Source: Chromatiaceae bacterium (lineage in GTDB: Bacteria > Pseudomonadota > Gammaproteobacteria > Chromatiales > Chromatiaceae). Taken from it: a stretch of DNA of 64,000 bases. Position numbers and translations under genes: made by a program. The notes under the pieces are model-generated. The model was not told the DNA's origin. It searched no databases and was given only the letters and a program-made list of their open reading frames with translations. The DNA lies in the NCBI GenBank assembly GCA_024235175.1, contig JACKMX010000004.1:496001-560000 (forward strand), written 5' to 3'. Positions 8,921 to 19,500 of the stretch are shown here, piece after piece (position 1 is the stretch's first letter; every line of letters starts with the position of its first letter).

Positions 8921-10489
8921 TTAATTGAACAATCTGGCTCCCGACTCGCTCAGAACCGGCGCACTCTCCAGACTCTCTTCTTTCATTTGCGCAACCCGGC
9001 TGCCTGCCTCATTCAATCTGGCGGCGGTTTTAACCCTTCCGAGAGTCCTTACGGACTGCTCCTCGCTCCGCTCTATGGCGGCGGGGGAAATGGGTGACCG
9101 AAGGTTGGTGTCATTGGCCCCTTTCAGTGGCAGGCGTCCACCAGACCAGTCAGATACCTGGGTTCTGATGCCGGTCAAACCGATGCTGTTCCACAACGAC
9201 TGGCTGCCAAACCGGTTGAGTTGTTGAGAGGGCACCGAAACCAGCAGCAGTGACAGGCCGACAGTCAAAGTGGAGGCAGCAACAGTCCACTTGTGCACCC
9301 GCATAAACGGAAGCCGGAAAAAAACTCTCCGCTCGCTGGCTCTGATCTCCCGGTCAATATCTATAGGCTCATTCCTGAGTGATGCGGAAACCGCTTGCTT
9401 TGCCCCCGCCTGTACACTGGCTTTGACTGCGCGCCTGGGATCTGCGCTCATCACCAAAGCCGCCACGGGTTGAACCGGCCTGTGCAAAGGCTGCTGTACA
9501 GCGGCCGGCTTCTCTCCAGGCCGGGGAGCCGCAACCGTCGCCGCGTTGTGCTCCGGCTTTTTCACCTGTTGAGTCAAGGCTGCAGACTTCTCGGACATGG
9601 CTGTCTGGGCCATACGCTGAAGGTCTTCCGGATTGAACTTATCCGGGGTAATCAGCGAGGCGTTCTCCTTTATTGCATAGTGCTCGGCACGCAACTCCTT
9701 GATGACTATCTCCATATCGGCGGCATCCAATTGTGACTTCTCTTCGAGAAACCCGTGCAGCAGCAGGCGGCTGCAGATATGGTTGATGCGCCTCGGCAGA
9801 CCGTTGCTGAATCGAAAGAGTTCTGGAAACAGCTCCGGCATGAACCTGGGATTACCTTTCCACCCGGCAACCGACAGACGATGCAGCACATAGGCTACAA
9901 ACTCGTCCGGTTTCAACGGCTCCATGTGATAAGCCGCGATCATACGCTGATTGAGCTGTTCCAGCTCCGGCGAGGTGACCATGTCACGCAGCTCTTCCTG
10001 ACCCACAAGGAATATCTGCAGCGTCGGTTGCCCGCCAATCCGCATGTTGGTCAGCAGGCGCAACTCCTCCAGCGCGGTAAGCCCGAGCCCCTGAGCCTCA
10101 TCCACAATCAGCAGTGACCGCTTGCCCTGTTTGTAATTGCGTGTGAACAGCTCGGAGAGAAGCCGCAGGATCTCCGATTTGCTGGTATGACCAACGGAGA
10201 GGCCGAATTCGGCGGCGACCATCCTCAAAATGTCATCCGCTTCAACCTGCGCACTAACCAGTCGGGCCACACTGAAACCCAGGTCCCGGGTTCCTGCCAG
10301 CAGATCATCGATCAATGTGGTCTTGCCGGTGCCCGGAGCACCGGTAATCATGACAAAGCCTTCACCTCTGTGCATGGCATAGCGCATATAGGCTTTCGCC
10401 TTGGCAAACGAGCGATGCGGCAGGCAGAACGCATGATCCGGACTCAAGCGAAAGGGATCGGCCTTCAAACCGTAGTATTTTCTATACAT
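8921..10489 (-). CDS. GspA/ExeA-family AAA ATPase with a membrane anchor
   Basis: Residues about 1-270 are an AAA ATPase of the ExeA type: the MYRKYYGLKADPFRLSPD start, Walker A GAPGTGKTT, Walker B SLLIVDEAQGL and an arginine-rich sensor region. ExeA/GspA ATPases couple cytoplasmic ATP use to envelope assembly of secretion or polysaccharide machinery. A long polar Ala/Gln-rich linker follows, then one membrane span (about residues 400-422, WTVAASTLTVGLSLLLVSV) and a short periplasmic tail with no recognisable peptidoglycan-binding domain. It lies downstream of the type I secretion genes after a 469-base gap. Similar ATPases also occur in exosortase/exopolysaccharide loci, so its partner here is uncertain. 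Confidence 0.8.
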   Translation of the reverse strand: MYRKYYGLKADPFRLSPDHAFCLPHRSFAKAKAYMRYAMHRGEGFVMITGAPGTGKTTLIDDLLAGTRDLGFSVARLVSAQVEADDILRMVAAEFGLSVGHTSKSEILRLLSELFTRNYKQGKRSLLIVDEAQGLGLTALEELRLLTNMRIGGQPTLQIFLVGQEELRDMVTSPELEQLNQRMIAAYHMEPLKPDEFVAYVLHRLSVAGWKGNPRFMPELFPELFRFSNGLPRRINHICSRLLLHGFLEEKSQLDAADMEIVIKELRAEHYAIKENASLITPDKFNPEDLQRMAQTAMSEKSAALTQQVKKPEHNAATVAAPRPGEKPAAVQQPLHRPVQPVAALVMSADPRRAVKASVQAGAKQAVSASLRNEPIDIDREIRASERRVFFRLPFMRVHKWTVAASTLTVGLSLLLVSVPSQQLNRFGSQSLWNSIGLTGIRTQVSDWSGGRLPLKGANDTNLRSPISPAAIERSEEQSVRTLGRVKTAARLNEAGSRVAQMKEESLESAPVLSESGARLFN

Positions 10490-10958
10490 CCTATTTCCTA
10501 TCAGTTTCCGGTGATAAATCGGGGTATCAGGCCCGATTCACCGATAAAACAAATATCCCAACCAGTTGCTTCTCGTCACCTCCCTGGGGAGCCACATTCT
10601 GTTATTTTGAATGCAATCGGAATTTGTGGCTTACCACAGGGAGGAGACCAAGACCGCCTATCCCTGGCGCGAGCCCCCCTCAAGCGCTCTGAACCGCACT
10701 GTGACCAATCACCGTTTGTCCGGTCACTACCTTTAAATAAGATACTGATTAAAATCCATGCAATTTACGAACCAGATTATTATGCTATTGTTTTATAAGC
10801 ACTAATTATATTCTTTAAATCTAAATCCGGAGAGAGTGTAAAGAAATGAAACCAATAATGGGAGGCTTTTTCCCTGCATGATCCGGTGGGTGATCCCCCG
10901 AAACAACAACCTGCGGCGACAACCCGGGGTTCGGGGCGGTCAGCCAGACCCAGACGGT
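10490..10958. other. Intergenic stretch with an imperfect inverted repeat
   Basis: No convincing gene. It contains an imperfect inverted repeat, CCTCCCTG..AGCCACA (10579-10596) against TGTGGCT..CAGGGAGG (10625-10644), about 90-150 bases upstream of the ExeA-like gene, and an AT-rich block at 10740-10860. It probably holds the ExeA-like gene's promoter, but no clear -10/-35 pair could be defended. Confidence 0.5.
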
Positions 10959-12311
10959 TCAACGCTCTCTGAAGGCGGAATCGAAACCACGCGATACCGG
11001 CTTGAGCAGGTAATCCAGGATGGTTTTGGAGCCGGTTTTTATATCCGCCTGGACAGTCATGCCGGGAATTATACGCATTTCCCGATCACCCCCCACCCAG
11101 GCACGTTCCAGTTCTATCTCCGCCCGATAATAGGGATTGCGTTTCTCATCGAGATAGGTCGAGGCAGAGATCTGTCTGACCTTGCCAGGAACACCGCCGA
11201 ACCGTGCGTAATCGAAACTGTCCACCTTCACCAGGGTTGACTGTCCGGTATGTATATGCCCGATCTCAGCCGGAGAGATGCGTGTCTCGACAATCATATC
11301 GTCATCCACCGGCACCACCTGCATGATCACCTTACCCGGCTCCACCACCGCATTGATACGGGTGATGGCAAGCGCCTGAATGATGCCATCGACCGGTGCA
11401 TATACCTCCAGCCGGTTAACCCTCTCTTTCAGACTTAACAGCGACTGTTCGACTTCCGCCAGTTCGGATGCAACCCTCCCCGCCTCCAGTTCCATCTCTT
11501 CGTTGGCACTGGCCAGCTGCTCCAGGCGCCGCTGATTTGCCTCATTCAGCGCAGATTGGGCAACAATTACGCTGTCATCAATGGTACGCCGCTCGCTTTC
11601 GGCTTCCGCCAGCCGCGACTGGGTGGTGAGCAGCTCGGTGCGGGCGACAATCTGATGGTTTTTCAGCTTGCTCCGGATATCCACCTGCTCCTTCAGCAGC
11701 CCGATCTCACTTCTGATCGACTCTGACTGGTGCTGCTGGCGCAACAGCTCGGTGGTGCGCTGGCGAATCTGGGCATCGATCACTTTCAGTTCGCTCTCAT
11801 AGCTTGCGGTCTGCGCCTGAAATATCATCATCTGCTTGCGCGCAAGATCCGGGAACTGCCGGCCGGTTTCACCGAAATCGGGTTGGCGCTTCTCGATGAT
11901 AGCCTGCAAGCGCTCCGACTCCAGCTTCAAGGCCCCCCTGCGAATCAGGGTCTGTTCATACTCGGACTGTGACGCCGGCGGGGAAAAACGCAGCAGCAGT
12001 GAACCTTTTTGCACGCGATCGCCATTGCGCACCGCGATCTCACTGACCATGCCGCCCTCCAGGTGCTGCACCTCATGGATCAACCCCGCCGGCACCACCT
12101 CTCCGGGCGCGACAGTGACCTCGCTGAGATGTGTTGAGCGGGCCCAGAGCACTGCCGCGAGCAGAATAAAGGCGCTGAACCAGACCGCGATCCGAATAAT
12201 CACAGAGGGTTCACTCTCCTCCAGCTGGATGGCCTGGGCCAGAAACCGCGCCCGGGCGCGGGGAAGACCCGAGTTACCCCGCAGTTTCATCAACATCGAA
12301 TCCTCTTTCAT
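10959..12311 (-). CDS. HlyD-family type I secretion membrane-fusion protein
   Basis: Periplasmic adaptor that links an inner-membrane ABC exporter to a TolC-like outer-membrane channel. The 450-residue protein has a short cytoplasmic N-terminus, one membrane span (about 40-60, IIRIAVWFSAFILLAAVLWA), a lipoyl/barrel half (EVTVAPGEVVPAG...QHLEGGMVSEI), a long coiled coil (about 120-300), the returning lipoyl half (VYAPVDGIIQAL) and the typical C-terminus GSKTILDYLLKPVSRGFDSAFRER. Its ATG overlaps the stop of the upstream ABC gene (ATGA). No TolC homologue is in the window. Confidence 0.93.
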   Translation of the reverse strand: MKEDSMLMKLRGNSGLPRARARFLAQAIQLEESEPSVIIRIAVWFSAFILLAAVLWARSTHLSEVTVAPGEVVPAGLIHEVQHLEGGMVSEIAVRNGDRVQKGSLLLRFSPPASQSEYEQTLIRRGALKLESERLQAIIEKRQPDFGETGRQFPDLARKQMMIFQAQTASYESELKVIDAQIRQRTTELLRQQHQSESIRSEIGLLKEQVDIRSKLKNHQIVARTELLTTQSRLAEAESERRTIDDSVIVAQSALNEANQRRLEQLASANEEMELEAGRVASELAEVEQSLLSLKERVNRLEVYAPVDGIIQALAITRINAVVEPGKVIMQVVPVDDDMIVETRISPAEIGHIHTGQSTLVKVDSFDYARFGGVPGKVRQISASTYLDEKRNPYYRAEIELERAWVGGDREMRIIPGMTVQADIKTGSKTILDYLLKPVSRGFDSAFRER

Positions 12312-14491
12312 GCCGCAACACCCATAAGCCGATTTATCGCCTCTTCCGCCGGACCCAGAAACTGCACCGTGCCATGTTCCATTAACACCACCTTGTCCGC
12401 CAGACGGATGTGGCTGGGCCGGTGGCTGACCATGATTATCGTGCGCCTGCCGCGCAACTGCTTCAGATGATTCACGAACCGCAGGTCGCTTTCATGATCG
12501 AGCGAGGCGCCTGGTTCGTCGAGAAGCAGTATTCCGGCGGGACTGACAAAAGCCCTCGCCATGGCCAGAGAGCGCAGAAAACCGGGCGGCAGGCGTTCGG
12601 TTTCATTGTCGCCGATTCGCGTATCGAAACCATCTGGCAACGCCAGAATCTCCTCCAGAACACCTGCATCCTTAGCTGCCCTTCTCAGATCCTCGTCACT
12701 CGCAAGTCCGTTGTTGAGCCGCATATTCTGAGCGATGGTGCCGTGAAACAGCTTGGTCACCTGCGGAACGTAGGCGATGGCGCGGCGCAACTCCATGGCA
12801 TTCAGCTGGCGTAGATCCTGCTGATCGAAAAGCAGCGCCCCGGCCTGAGGCCGGTACATACCGGCAATAAGTTTGAGCATGGTCGATTTACCTGAACCGG
12901 TATGCCCGACTATCGCCAGCATCTCACCCGGCTTCACATCGAAACTGACACCGAGCAGGGCCGGATCCTGATCCGGTCCATAGCGAAAACTGACCCGGTC
13001 GACACGGATTTCACCCTGTAGATCCGTGCGCAGCAAGCCTGCATGGCTGGTCTGCGTCTCTACTTTCATTTTCATCAATTGATTGATCTGCTGGATCGCC
13101 TTGAGCGTCTGCTCAAATTTGGAAAACGAGAGAAAGGCGCTCTGCAGCGGAGAAAGCACACGCCAGACCAGCGCCATGATCGCAATCAGCGCACCGATAC
13201 TCATCTCAGCATCCATCACGGAGAAGGTGCCGAGCGCCAGCACCGCCAGTCCGGAGAGGGTTACCATGCCCTGAGCCACGCTGTTCATGCTTCCGGATGA
13301 GACGAAAGTGTTGTAGTTGGCCACCACCGCTTCGCCTGAAATCTCCCGAAAACGTTCCCACCAGACCGACTCGCCGCCTATGGTTTTTATCTCTTTGCGG
13401 CCCGCCAGCGTCTGCATCAGGATCCGCTGCTTGTCGGTACGCGCCTTGCCGGCGCGCAGTATCTTTTCATCCAACGCCGGCAGCCATACCACACCGAGTA
13501 TGAAAAAACCGAGCACCATACCCAGCGGCACGAGGGCGATACTCCCGCCGAGCAGTGCAATGACGCCGATAAAAAGGAAGACGAAAGGCAGTTCCAGCGC
13601 GATGGCGGCATTCGGTCCGGTGAAAAAATCCCTGACCGAGTCGAACTGCTTCAGACGCGACAACTGTGCCGCGACGGTTGAACGCTCGGTGAAGATCGGC
13701 GGCAGAAAGATCATCTGCCGGAATGTCTCCACACCGATAAGATAGTCGAGCCGGCCTGCCACGATTCCGAGCAGCTTGGCCCGGAGAAAACGCAATACGA
13801 GATCGGCCAGCACCAGGATCACTATACCAGCCACCAGATAAGGCAGCGTGTCCGGCGATTTGGCACCGATAACCTTGTCGTAAATCAACATGATAAAGAG
13901 CGGAATCGACAGGGCAACCAGATTTATCACGAAGGTCATCGCCAGCAGATGCACGACCATACCGCGAAAACGTTGCAGCAGTTTACTGAACCAACTCTCC
14001 TGGATGCCGCCCGCCGCAAGCGAAACCTGGCTCGGATGGGTATCCGTGAAGAGGTAGGCAGTGCCTCTGTCCCACAGGATGTCACCGGTCAGCTGCTGCT
14101 GCCGCGTGGCATCGAAATAAGTGACGAGACTGCCTTCACGGCGGATCAGCACATAGAGTTCTCCGCGGTCCGATTGAAACAGACAGGGATATAGCTCCGG
14201 TTTGACAGCGTCGATCCTGCCGTTTATCGGAGAACTTTCATAGCCCAGAGTCACCAGGATATTGCGCAGATCGATCAGGTCGAACTGCTCGGCAAAATGG
14301 GGCAGCGCCTCCACCAGTTCCCGCGCATAGTTATTCCAGCCCAACTCATTCAGCAACGGCAACAGACAGGCGGCATATGGGGACGTGGTGGTGAATTCAT
14401 CAATACGGTCATTGCGCAACGCATCCACCAGTCTTTCCGAGACGATTTCCGGAGCTGCGGATTTTTCCTGTGCTTTTTCTGCTGGCGTCAT
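12308..14491 (-). CDS. Type I secretion ABC exporter subunit with C39-like N-terminal domain
   Basis: 727 residues. Residues 1 to about 145 look like a peptidase-C39-like domain without a recognisable catalytic Cys/His pair, probably a substrate-docking domain. A membrane domain (about 160-440) and an ABC ATPase (about 480-715) follow. The ATPase has Walker A GHTGSGKST, Walker B ILLLDEPGAS with the catalytic glutamate, and the H-loop VSHRPSH, but the signature motif normally LSGGQ reads LPPGF. It lies 13 bases after the other ABC gene and overlaps HlyD, so the three are one operon. The altered signature suggests it works only as half of a heterodimer. Confidence 0.9.
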   Translation of the reverse strand: MTPAEKAQEKSAAPEIVSERLVDALRNDRIDEFTTTSPYAACLLPLLNELGWNNYARELVEALPHFAEQFDLIDLRNILVTLGYESSPINGRIDAVKPELYPCLFQSDRGELYVLIRREGSLVTYFDATRQQQLTGDILWDRGTAYLFTDTHPSQVSLAAGGIQESWFSKLLQRFRGMVVHLLAMTFVINLVALSIPLFIMLIYDKVIGAKSPDTLPYLVAGIVILVLADLVLRFLRAKLLGIVAGRLDYLIGVETFRQMIFLPPIFTERSTVAAQLSRLKQFDSVRDFFTGPNAAIALELPFVFLFIGVIALLGGSIALVPLGMVLGFFILGVVWLPALDEKILRAGKARTDKQRILMQTLAGRKEIKTIGGESVWWERFREISGEAVVANYNTFVSSGSMNSVAQGMVTLSGLAVLALGTFSVMDAEMSIGALIAIMALVWRVLSPLQSAFLSFSKFEQTLKAIQQINQLMKMKVETQTSHAGLLRTDLQGEIRVDRVSFRYGPDQDPALLGVSFDVKPGEMLAIVGHTGSGKSTMLKLIAGMYRPQAGALLFDQQDLRQLNAMELRRAIAYVPQVTKLFHGTIAQNMRLNNGLASDEDLRRAAKDAGVLEEILALPDGFDTRIGDNETERLPPGFLRSLAMARAFVSPAGILLLDEPGASLDHESDLRFVNHLKQLRGRRTIIMVSHRPSHIRLADKVVLMEHGTVQFLGPAEEAINRLMGVAA

Positions 14492-14504
14492 GGCATCTGT
14501 TCGC

Positions 14505-16223
14505 TCAGGCCGTTCTGGCTGATTTCAGCAGCTGAAAATCAGCTTTCTCCGGCATCTGCGGCTCCTCTATCAACTGGCGGTTGGACAAGGTGAACCTGCG
14601 ATCACAAATACGCAAAAAGGAGGGACGGTGCGATACCACCACCATCGTCTTCCTCTGCTTCATCTGCTGCATGACTGCGAGCAGCCTGCCGTCGTTCTTC
14701 ATGTCGAAATTGGCATTCGCATCATCAAAAAGAACTATCGATGGATGACCCACCAGCGACCGCACCATAGTGATTTTCTGTCGAACACCCTCCGACAGGG
14801 TATCCACCGCCGCACCGCCGACACGGGTATCCAGTCCATCCGGCATATGGGAGATGATCTTGTCCAGCCCGAGCTGCCTGGCCAGCTCGATTGCGTGATC
14901 GATGGCTTCGCCCTCCCGGTAGAGCGTCATGTTCTCCAGAATCGTGCCCTCGAACAACACGCCTTTCTGGGGCACTATGCCGATATTGGCCCTTAAATAC
15001 TCGAGGTCATACTCGGCCAGCTCGACACCTCCCAGCAGAATCCTTCCCTGGGTCGGCGTGAGCAGACCAGCGAGCAAACCGACCAGCGTGGTCTTGCCGG
15101 ATCCATTGCAGCCGGTAATGCCAATAGTCTCTCCAGGCTGAATGGTCAGGGAGAGATCCTCCAGCAGCGGCGCACCGGAAGCGCCATAACTGAAATGAAC
15201 CCTCTCCAGCTGAATCGGGCCTGTCAGAGGTTGACCCGGCGTTTTATACCTTCCCCCCTGCTCCATCTTGAGTGCATGCAGCTGTTCGACCTTGCGCCGA
15301 GCCAGGCGCAGTGACTGGAACTGGCTCCACAATCCCATCGCTTTCAGCCCTGGCTGCAGTACACGGCCGGAGAGCATGGTGCCGGCGGCCAGCGCACCCA
15401 CGGTAAGATCGCCGGAGATGACGGACAGGCTGCCAATGGCCGCGAACGTCACAACCGCCACCTGCGAGAAAGTGGCGCCTATGCCCTGTACTATGCTGTT
15501 GATCTGACTGAGTTGAAACACACTGTCGGCCGACTGCAGCTGAAGCTTTTCATAACGGCGGAGCATAAACGACTCCATCGCCATAGATTTGACCGTGTGA
15601 ATCCCGCGCAGAGTTTCGATAATAAAATCCTGCCGCCGGTCCTCCATGGTGGAGCGGTTTTTTAATGCACCATGCAGTTTTCTGCCGGAGATCAGGGAGA
15701 CAATGGCAAACAGCGCAAGCAGTACCACCGGGATCAACAGCAGCGGACCGGCGATTATCCAGATCAGAACCAGAAAGATCACGACGAAGGGAAAATCCAT
15801 CAGCAGCAGCACCGACTGACCCGAATAGAACTCCTGAATCTGCTCCAGGGCGTGCATTTTATCGAGATAGAAGCCGGATGAGTGTTTGCCGAATTCCTGA
15901 GAATCGGCATCCAGAATAAGACTCATGGCCTTCAGGCTTTCGCGGTGATCAAAGCGCGCACCCTCCCAGCTCAACAGAAGACTGCGGACTATTTTCAGCA
16001 GGGTGTCCAAGGTCACAACACCGATCATTGCGAAGATGGTAATGGTAAAAGTTTCCACTGCCCGGTTCGGAATGATGCGGTCATACACCTGCAGTATCAC
16101 CGTCGGCATAGCCAGCGCGAGGATATTGATGCCCAGAGATGCGAGCAGCACCGTCGGTTTTTTCCAGGCTGCGGGAGTCCGAAACCGGTGCTGTAATAAA
16201 GGATCTGACGTCTTACGGCGCAT
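14505..16223 (-). CDS. Type I secretion ABC exporter subunit without peptidase domain
   Basis: 572 residues: a membrane domain from about residue 20 to 300 (LLASLGINILALAMPTVILQ begins the first span) and an ABC ATPase from about 340. Walker A is GCNGSGKTT and the signature LSEGV is usable, with H-loop VVSHRPSF. The Walker B, however, reads IVLFDDANANFD, with Asp in place of the catalytic Glu. It is thus the complementary partner of the next gene: one subunit supplies the signature, the other the catalytic glutamate. First gene of the exporter operon, divergent from the GGDEF/EAL gene across 16224-16592. Confidence 0.9.
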   Translation of the reverse strand: MRRKTSDPLLQHRFRTPAAWKKPTVLLASLGINILALAMPTVILQVYDRIIPNRAVETFTITIFAMIGVVTLDTLLKIVRSLLLSWEGARFDHRESLKAMSLILDADSQEFGKHSSGFYLDKMHALEQIQEFYSGQSVLLLMDFPFVVIFLVLIWIIAGPLLLIPVVLLALFAIVSLISGRKLHGALKNRSTMEDRRQDFIIETLRGIHTVKSMAMESFMLRRYEKLQLQSADSVFQLSQINSIVQGIGATFSQVAVVTFAAIGSLSVISGDLTVGALAAGTMLSGRVLQPGLKAMGLWSQFQSLRLARRKVEQLHALKMEQGGRYKTPGQPLTGPIQLERVHFSYGASGAPLLEDLSLTIQPGETIGITGCNGSGKTTLVGLLAGLLTPTQGRILLGGVELAEYDLEYLRANIGIVPQKGVLFEGTILENMTLYREGEAIDHAIELARQLGLDKIISHMPDGLDTRVGGAAVDTLSEGVRQKITMVRSLVGHPSIVLFDDANANFDMKNDGRLLAVMQQMKQRKTMVVVSHRPSFLRICDRRFTLSNRQLIEEPQMPEKADFQLLKSARTA

Positions 16224-16592
16224 TACTCTTCTGTCGGTTTAATTCTGTTATACGGGTGGGCTGCCCGACTTAATTTCCTATGTCGGCTACCCATGGTTAT
16301 TCTTTAAATACAATTGAACGAAAACTATGGCCCGTCCCGTTATTTACCCAAATTCCACCGGCGAGGAGCCTGGGAAACGCAGATCTCAGTTGGGATTTAA
16401 GGATATAAAAAGTTTGGTCGATACATGAGTGACGTCCATTGGCACACGACAGAGAAGAAGCGTGAAGCTGCCGGTTCGACGTTTAGATTGGCCCTTGCCA
16501 ATCGGTGCGGATTCGGTAGACAGCGCCAGAGAATCTCCGGCCCTGTCTGCCATGAGTTTCTCGGCACTTTCACCACTGCACGGAACCGATGC
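16224..16592. promoter_or_regulatory. Divergent intergenic region between exporter operon and GGDEF/EAL gene
   Basis: AT-rich around 16280-16340 and flanked by divergently read genes, so it should contain both promoters. No -10/-35 pair good enough to define was found. The last 168 bases may instead code for an N-terminal extension of the GGDEF/EAL protein if the ATG at 16425 is used. Confidence 0.4.
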
Positions 16593-19500
16593 ATGGACGG
16601 GCAACGAACAGAGAGCACCTCCAACAACCTTGAGAATCGGAGTGAATCGCTGCGCCTGAAGCTCAGGCCGAATGTCATTTACCTGATGGCAACGCTCGGT
16701 TTTCTCTGCTTCTTCATTGCACTGAAAGGACCTCCGCTCTATACGGATGTCCAATATTATCTGGGCACGCCGGAGCGCAACGCCAAAGTGCTGTTGACCG
16801 GTTCAACACGCCTCGCGCTGCTGTCGCAAAACAAGCAGGATTTGTCCTCGCATATCAAAGAGGTGACGCGCCTGCCCTACATCCGGGGAGTCATAATAAC
16901 CAGCAATGACAACCGCATCATCAGCGGCGCCTGGCTTGGAGAGGAGCTCGCCGAAATCGATGCATTGAAAAAAATGGTGCAGGAGAGCTGGAGACAGTGG
17001 CCGGTCAATGGAGAGAACGGCGCCATCGCACATGTTTTCGTCACCTTCGACGATGTACTGAACGGACAGGTAAAGCGCGATATCATCCTGGTGGTCGGTG
17101 TCATCGCCATCGGTATTTTCATACTCTCCATTCTGGTCTCCCTGGACGGCCGCAGCAGGCTTGCGCAAAAAATTGCAGGGCTAAGCGGTGCGACCACGCG
17201 CATCGCCAACGGAGATTACAGTGTACGGGTGCCGGTTCAGGGGCGCGACGCCATAGCTGCCCTGGCCCATAACTTCAACAGAATGTCGGTTGAGCTGGAC
17301 AAAGCCACCAAGCAGCTGCGTATCAGCGAAGAGCGGTTCGAGTTGGCGGTCAACGGCAGCAACGACGCCATCTGGGACTGGAATATACAGAACAACCGGC
17401 TCTACCTCTCCCCCCGCTACCGCAGAATTCTGGGTTATGAAGCACAGGAGCTGCCCGGAATCTTCACAGCCTGGGAAAAACTGATTCATCCCGACGACAA
17501 ACCAATGGTGATGAAGGCTTTGAATGAGCACCTTCAGAACGAAAAGCCATTTCGTTGTGAACTAAGACTGAAAACCAAGCGTGGAGACTGGTTGTGGATG
17601 CTGGGACGCGGTGAAGCGGTGCGCGACAAGAAGAGCGGCATTGCGACGCGCATGGCCGGATCCTACACGGATATATCCGAGCAGAAGGCCACCCAACTGG
17701 CGCTTGAGCAGGAGAAGGAACGCGCCCAGGTCACGCTGCAGTCTATTACCGACGCGGTGGTCACCACCGATAATCAGGGCAATATCGACTACCTGAACCC
17801 GCAGGCCGAGTTGCTCATTGGATTGCCCGACCTTTCCGTTGAGGGGCAGCCGCTGCTCGATGTGTTCAAGCTGACCGATGCTCAGCAGAATCCCATCGAG
17901 GACGATGTCATAACCAAAGTGCTGCTGCAGGGCAAGACAACCAAATTCAGCGACCATACACTGTTGCGCAACGCTGCCGGTGAGTGGTTGTCAATCGAGG
18001 AGAATGCAGCGCCGCTGCTGGACCGGAACCGGGCGGTGCGCGGCATGGTGGTGGTACTGCACGATGTCACCGAACGCATGAAGTTGTGGGAGGAGCTGCA
18101 AAAGGAGCGGGAACTGGCGCTGGTGACGCTGCAATCCATCGGTGACGGCGTGGTCACAACCGACGTTGCGGGCAGGATCATGTACATGAACCCCACCGCC
18201 GAACTGCTGACCGGCTGGTCGGGCAAAAACGCGCAGGAGCGTCCCATTCAGGAGGTGATGAACTTCCTGGACGAATTCGGCGCCTCCTCCATCGCCAAAT
18301 CGGTCGAGGTGGCATTAACCCAAAAACAGGTGGCGGCCGATCTCGGGCAGGCGGAGCTGTTATCCACTTCGGGTGAAAAGCATATTGTCGAGCACAACAT
18401 CTCACCGCTTCGAAACAAGAACAAAGAGGTCATAGGCGGCGTCGTCATTGTGCACAACGTCACGGATCGATACAAACTGATGCAGCAGTTGTCGCACCAG
18501 GCCACACACGATTCGCTGACCCAACTGGTCAATCGCACCGGCTTTGAGCAGAGGCTGGACAAACTGCTGCATGCCCTTTCGGCGGAGGAGAATCTGAACA
18601 ACGTCCAGCATGTCATCTGCTACATGGACCTGGATCAGTTCAAGATCGTCAACGACACCTGCGGACACTCTGCCGGAGACGAGCTGCTGCGCCAGATCGC
18701 CGAGCAGCTGAAGCGGCATGTGCGCATAGGCGATACACTCGCCAGACTCGGCGGCGACGAGTTCGGACTGCTGCTGGAGAACTGCCCACTGGAAAACGCA
18801 CTGGGCATCGCCGAAAAGATCCGTCAGCACATCGCATCTTTCCGCTTCTCCTCCAACGGCAAGACTTTCGCCATCGGCGTCAGCATTGGCGTGGCCCCCA
18901 TCGACGGTACGCCCGGCACTACCGTTGCCACCGTGCTCAGCACGGTGGATCAGGCCTGTTACATCGCCAAAAGCAAGGGACGCAACCGGATTCACACCTT
19001 TCAGCCGGGAGACAATGAATCGTCCCGCTGGCACAACGAGATGCAGTGGGTTCCGCACATCAATCAGGCGCTGGATGATGGTCATTTCATGCTGTTCGCG
19101 CAACCGATAGCGACCATCCGCAAAAACGAAGAGAAGTATTCACACTATGAAATACTGCTCAGGATGAAGTCCGAGGATGGAAATCTCATAGCCCCCGGTT
19201 CGTTTCTGCCCTCCGCTGAGCGCTATGGCCTGATGCCTACCCTCGACCGATGGGTTGTGGGAAAAGCGATCGAGATGCTGGCCGCGGCATGGAAGAACAA
19301 TCCCGGATTCAACATGGACACGTTCGGAATCAATATCTCCGGTGCGGTTCTGGGTGACAACAGCTTGCTCAAATTCGTAAAACAGGCGCTCAACGTTTAC
19401 GGTCTGCCACCCAGCCTGCTCTGCTTTGAGATTACCGAAACCGTGGCCATCGCAAACTTTACCCATGCCAACCGGTTCGTCAACGAGCTCAAAGAGATGG

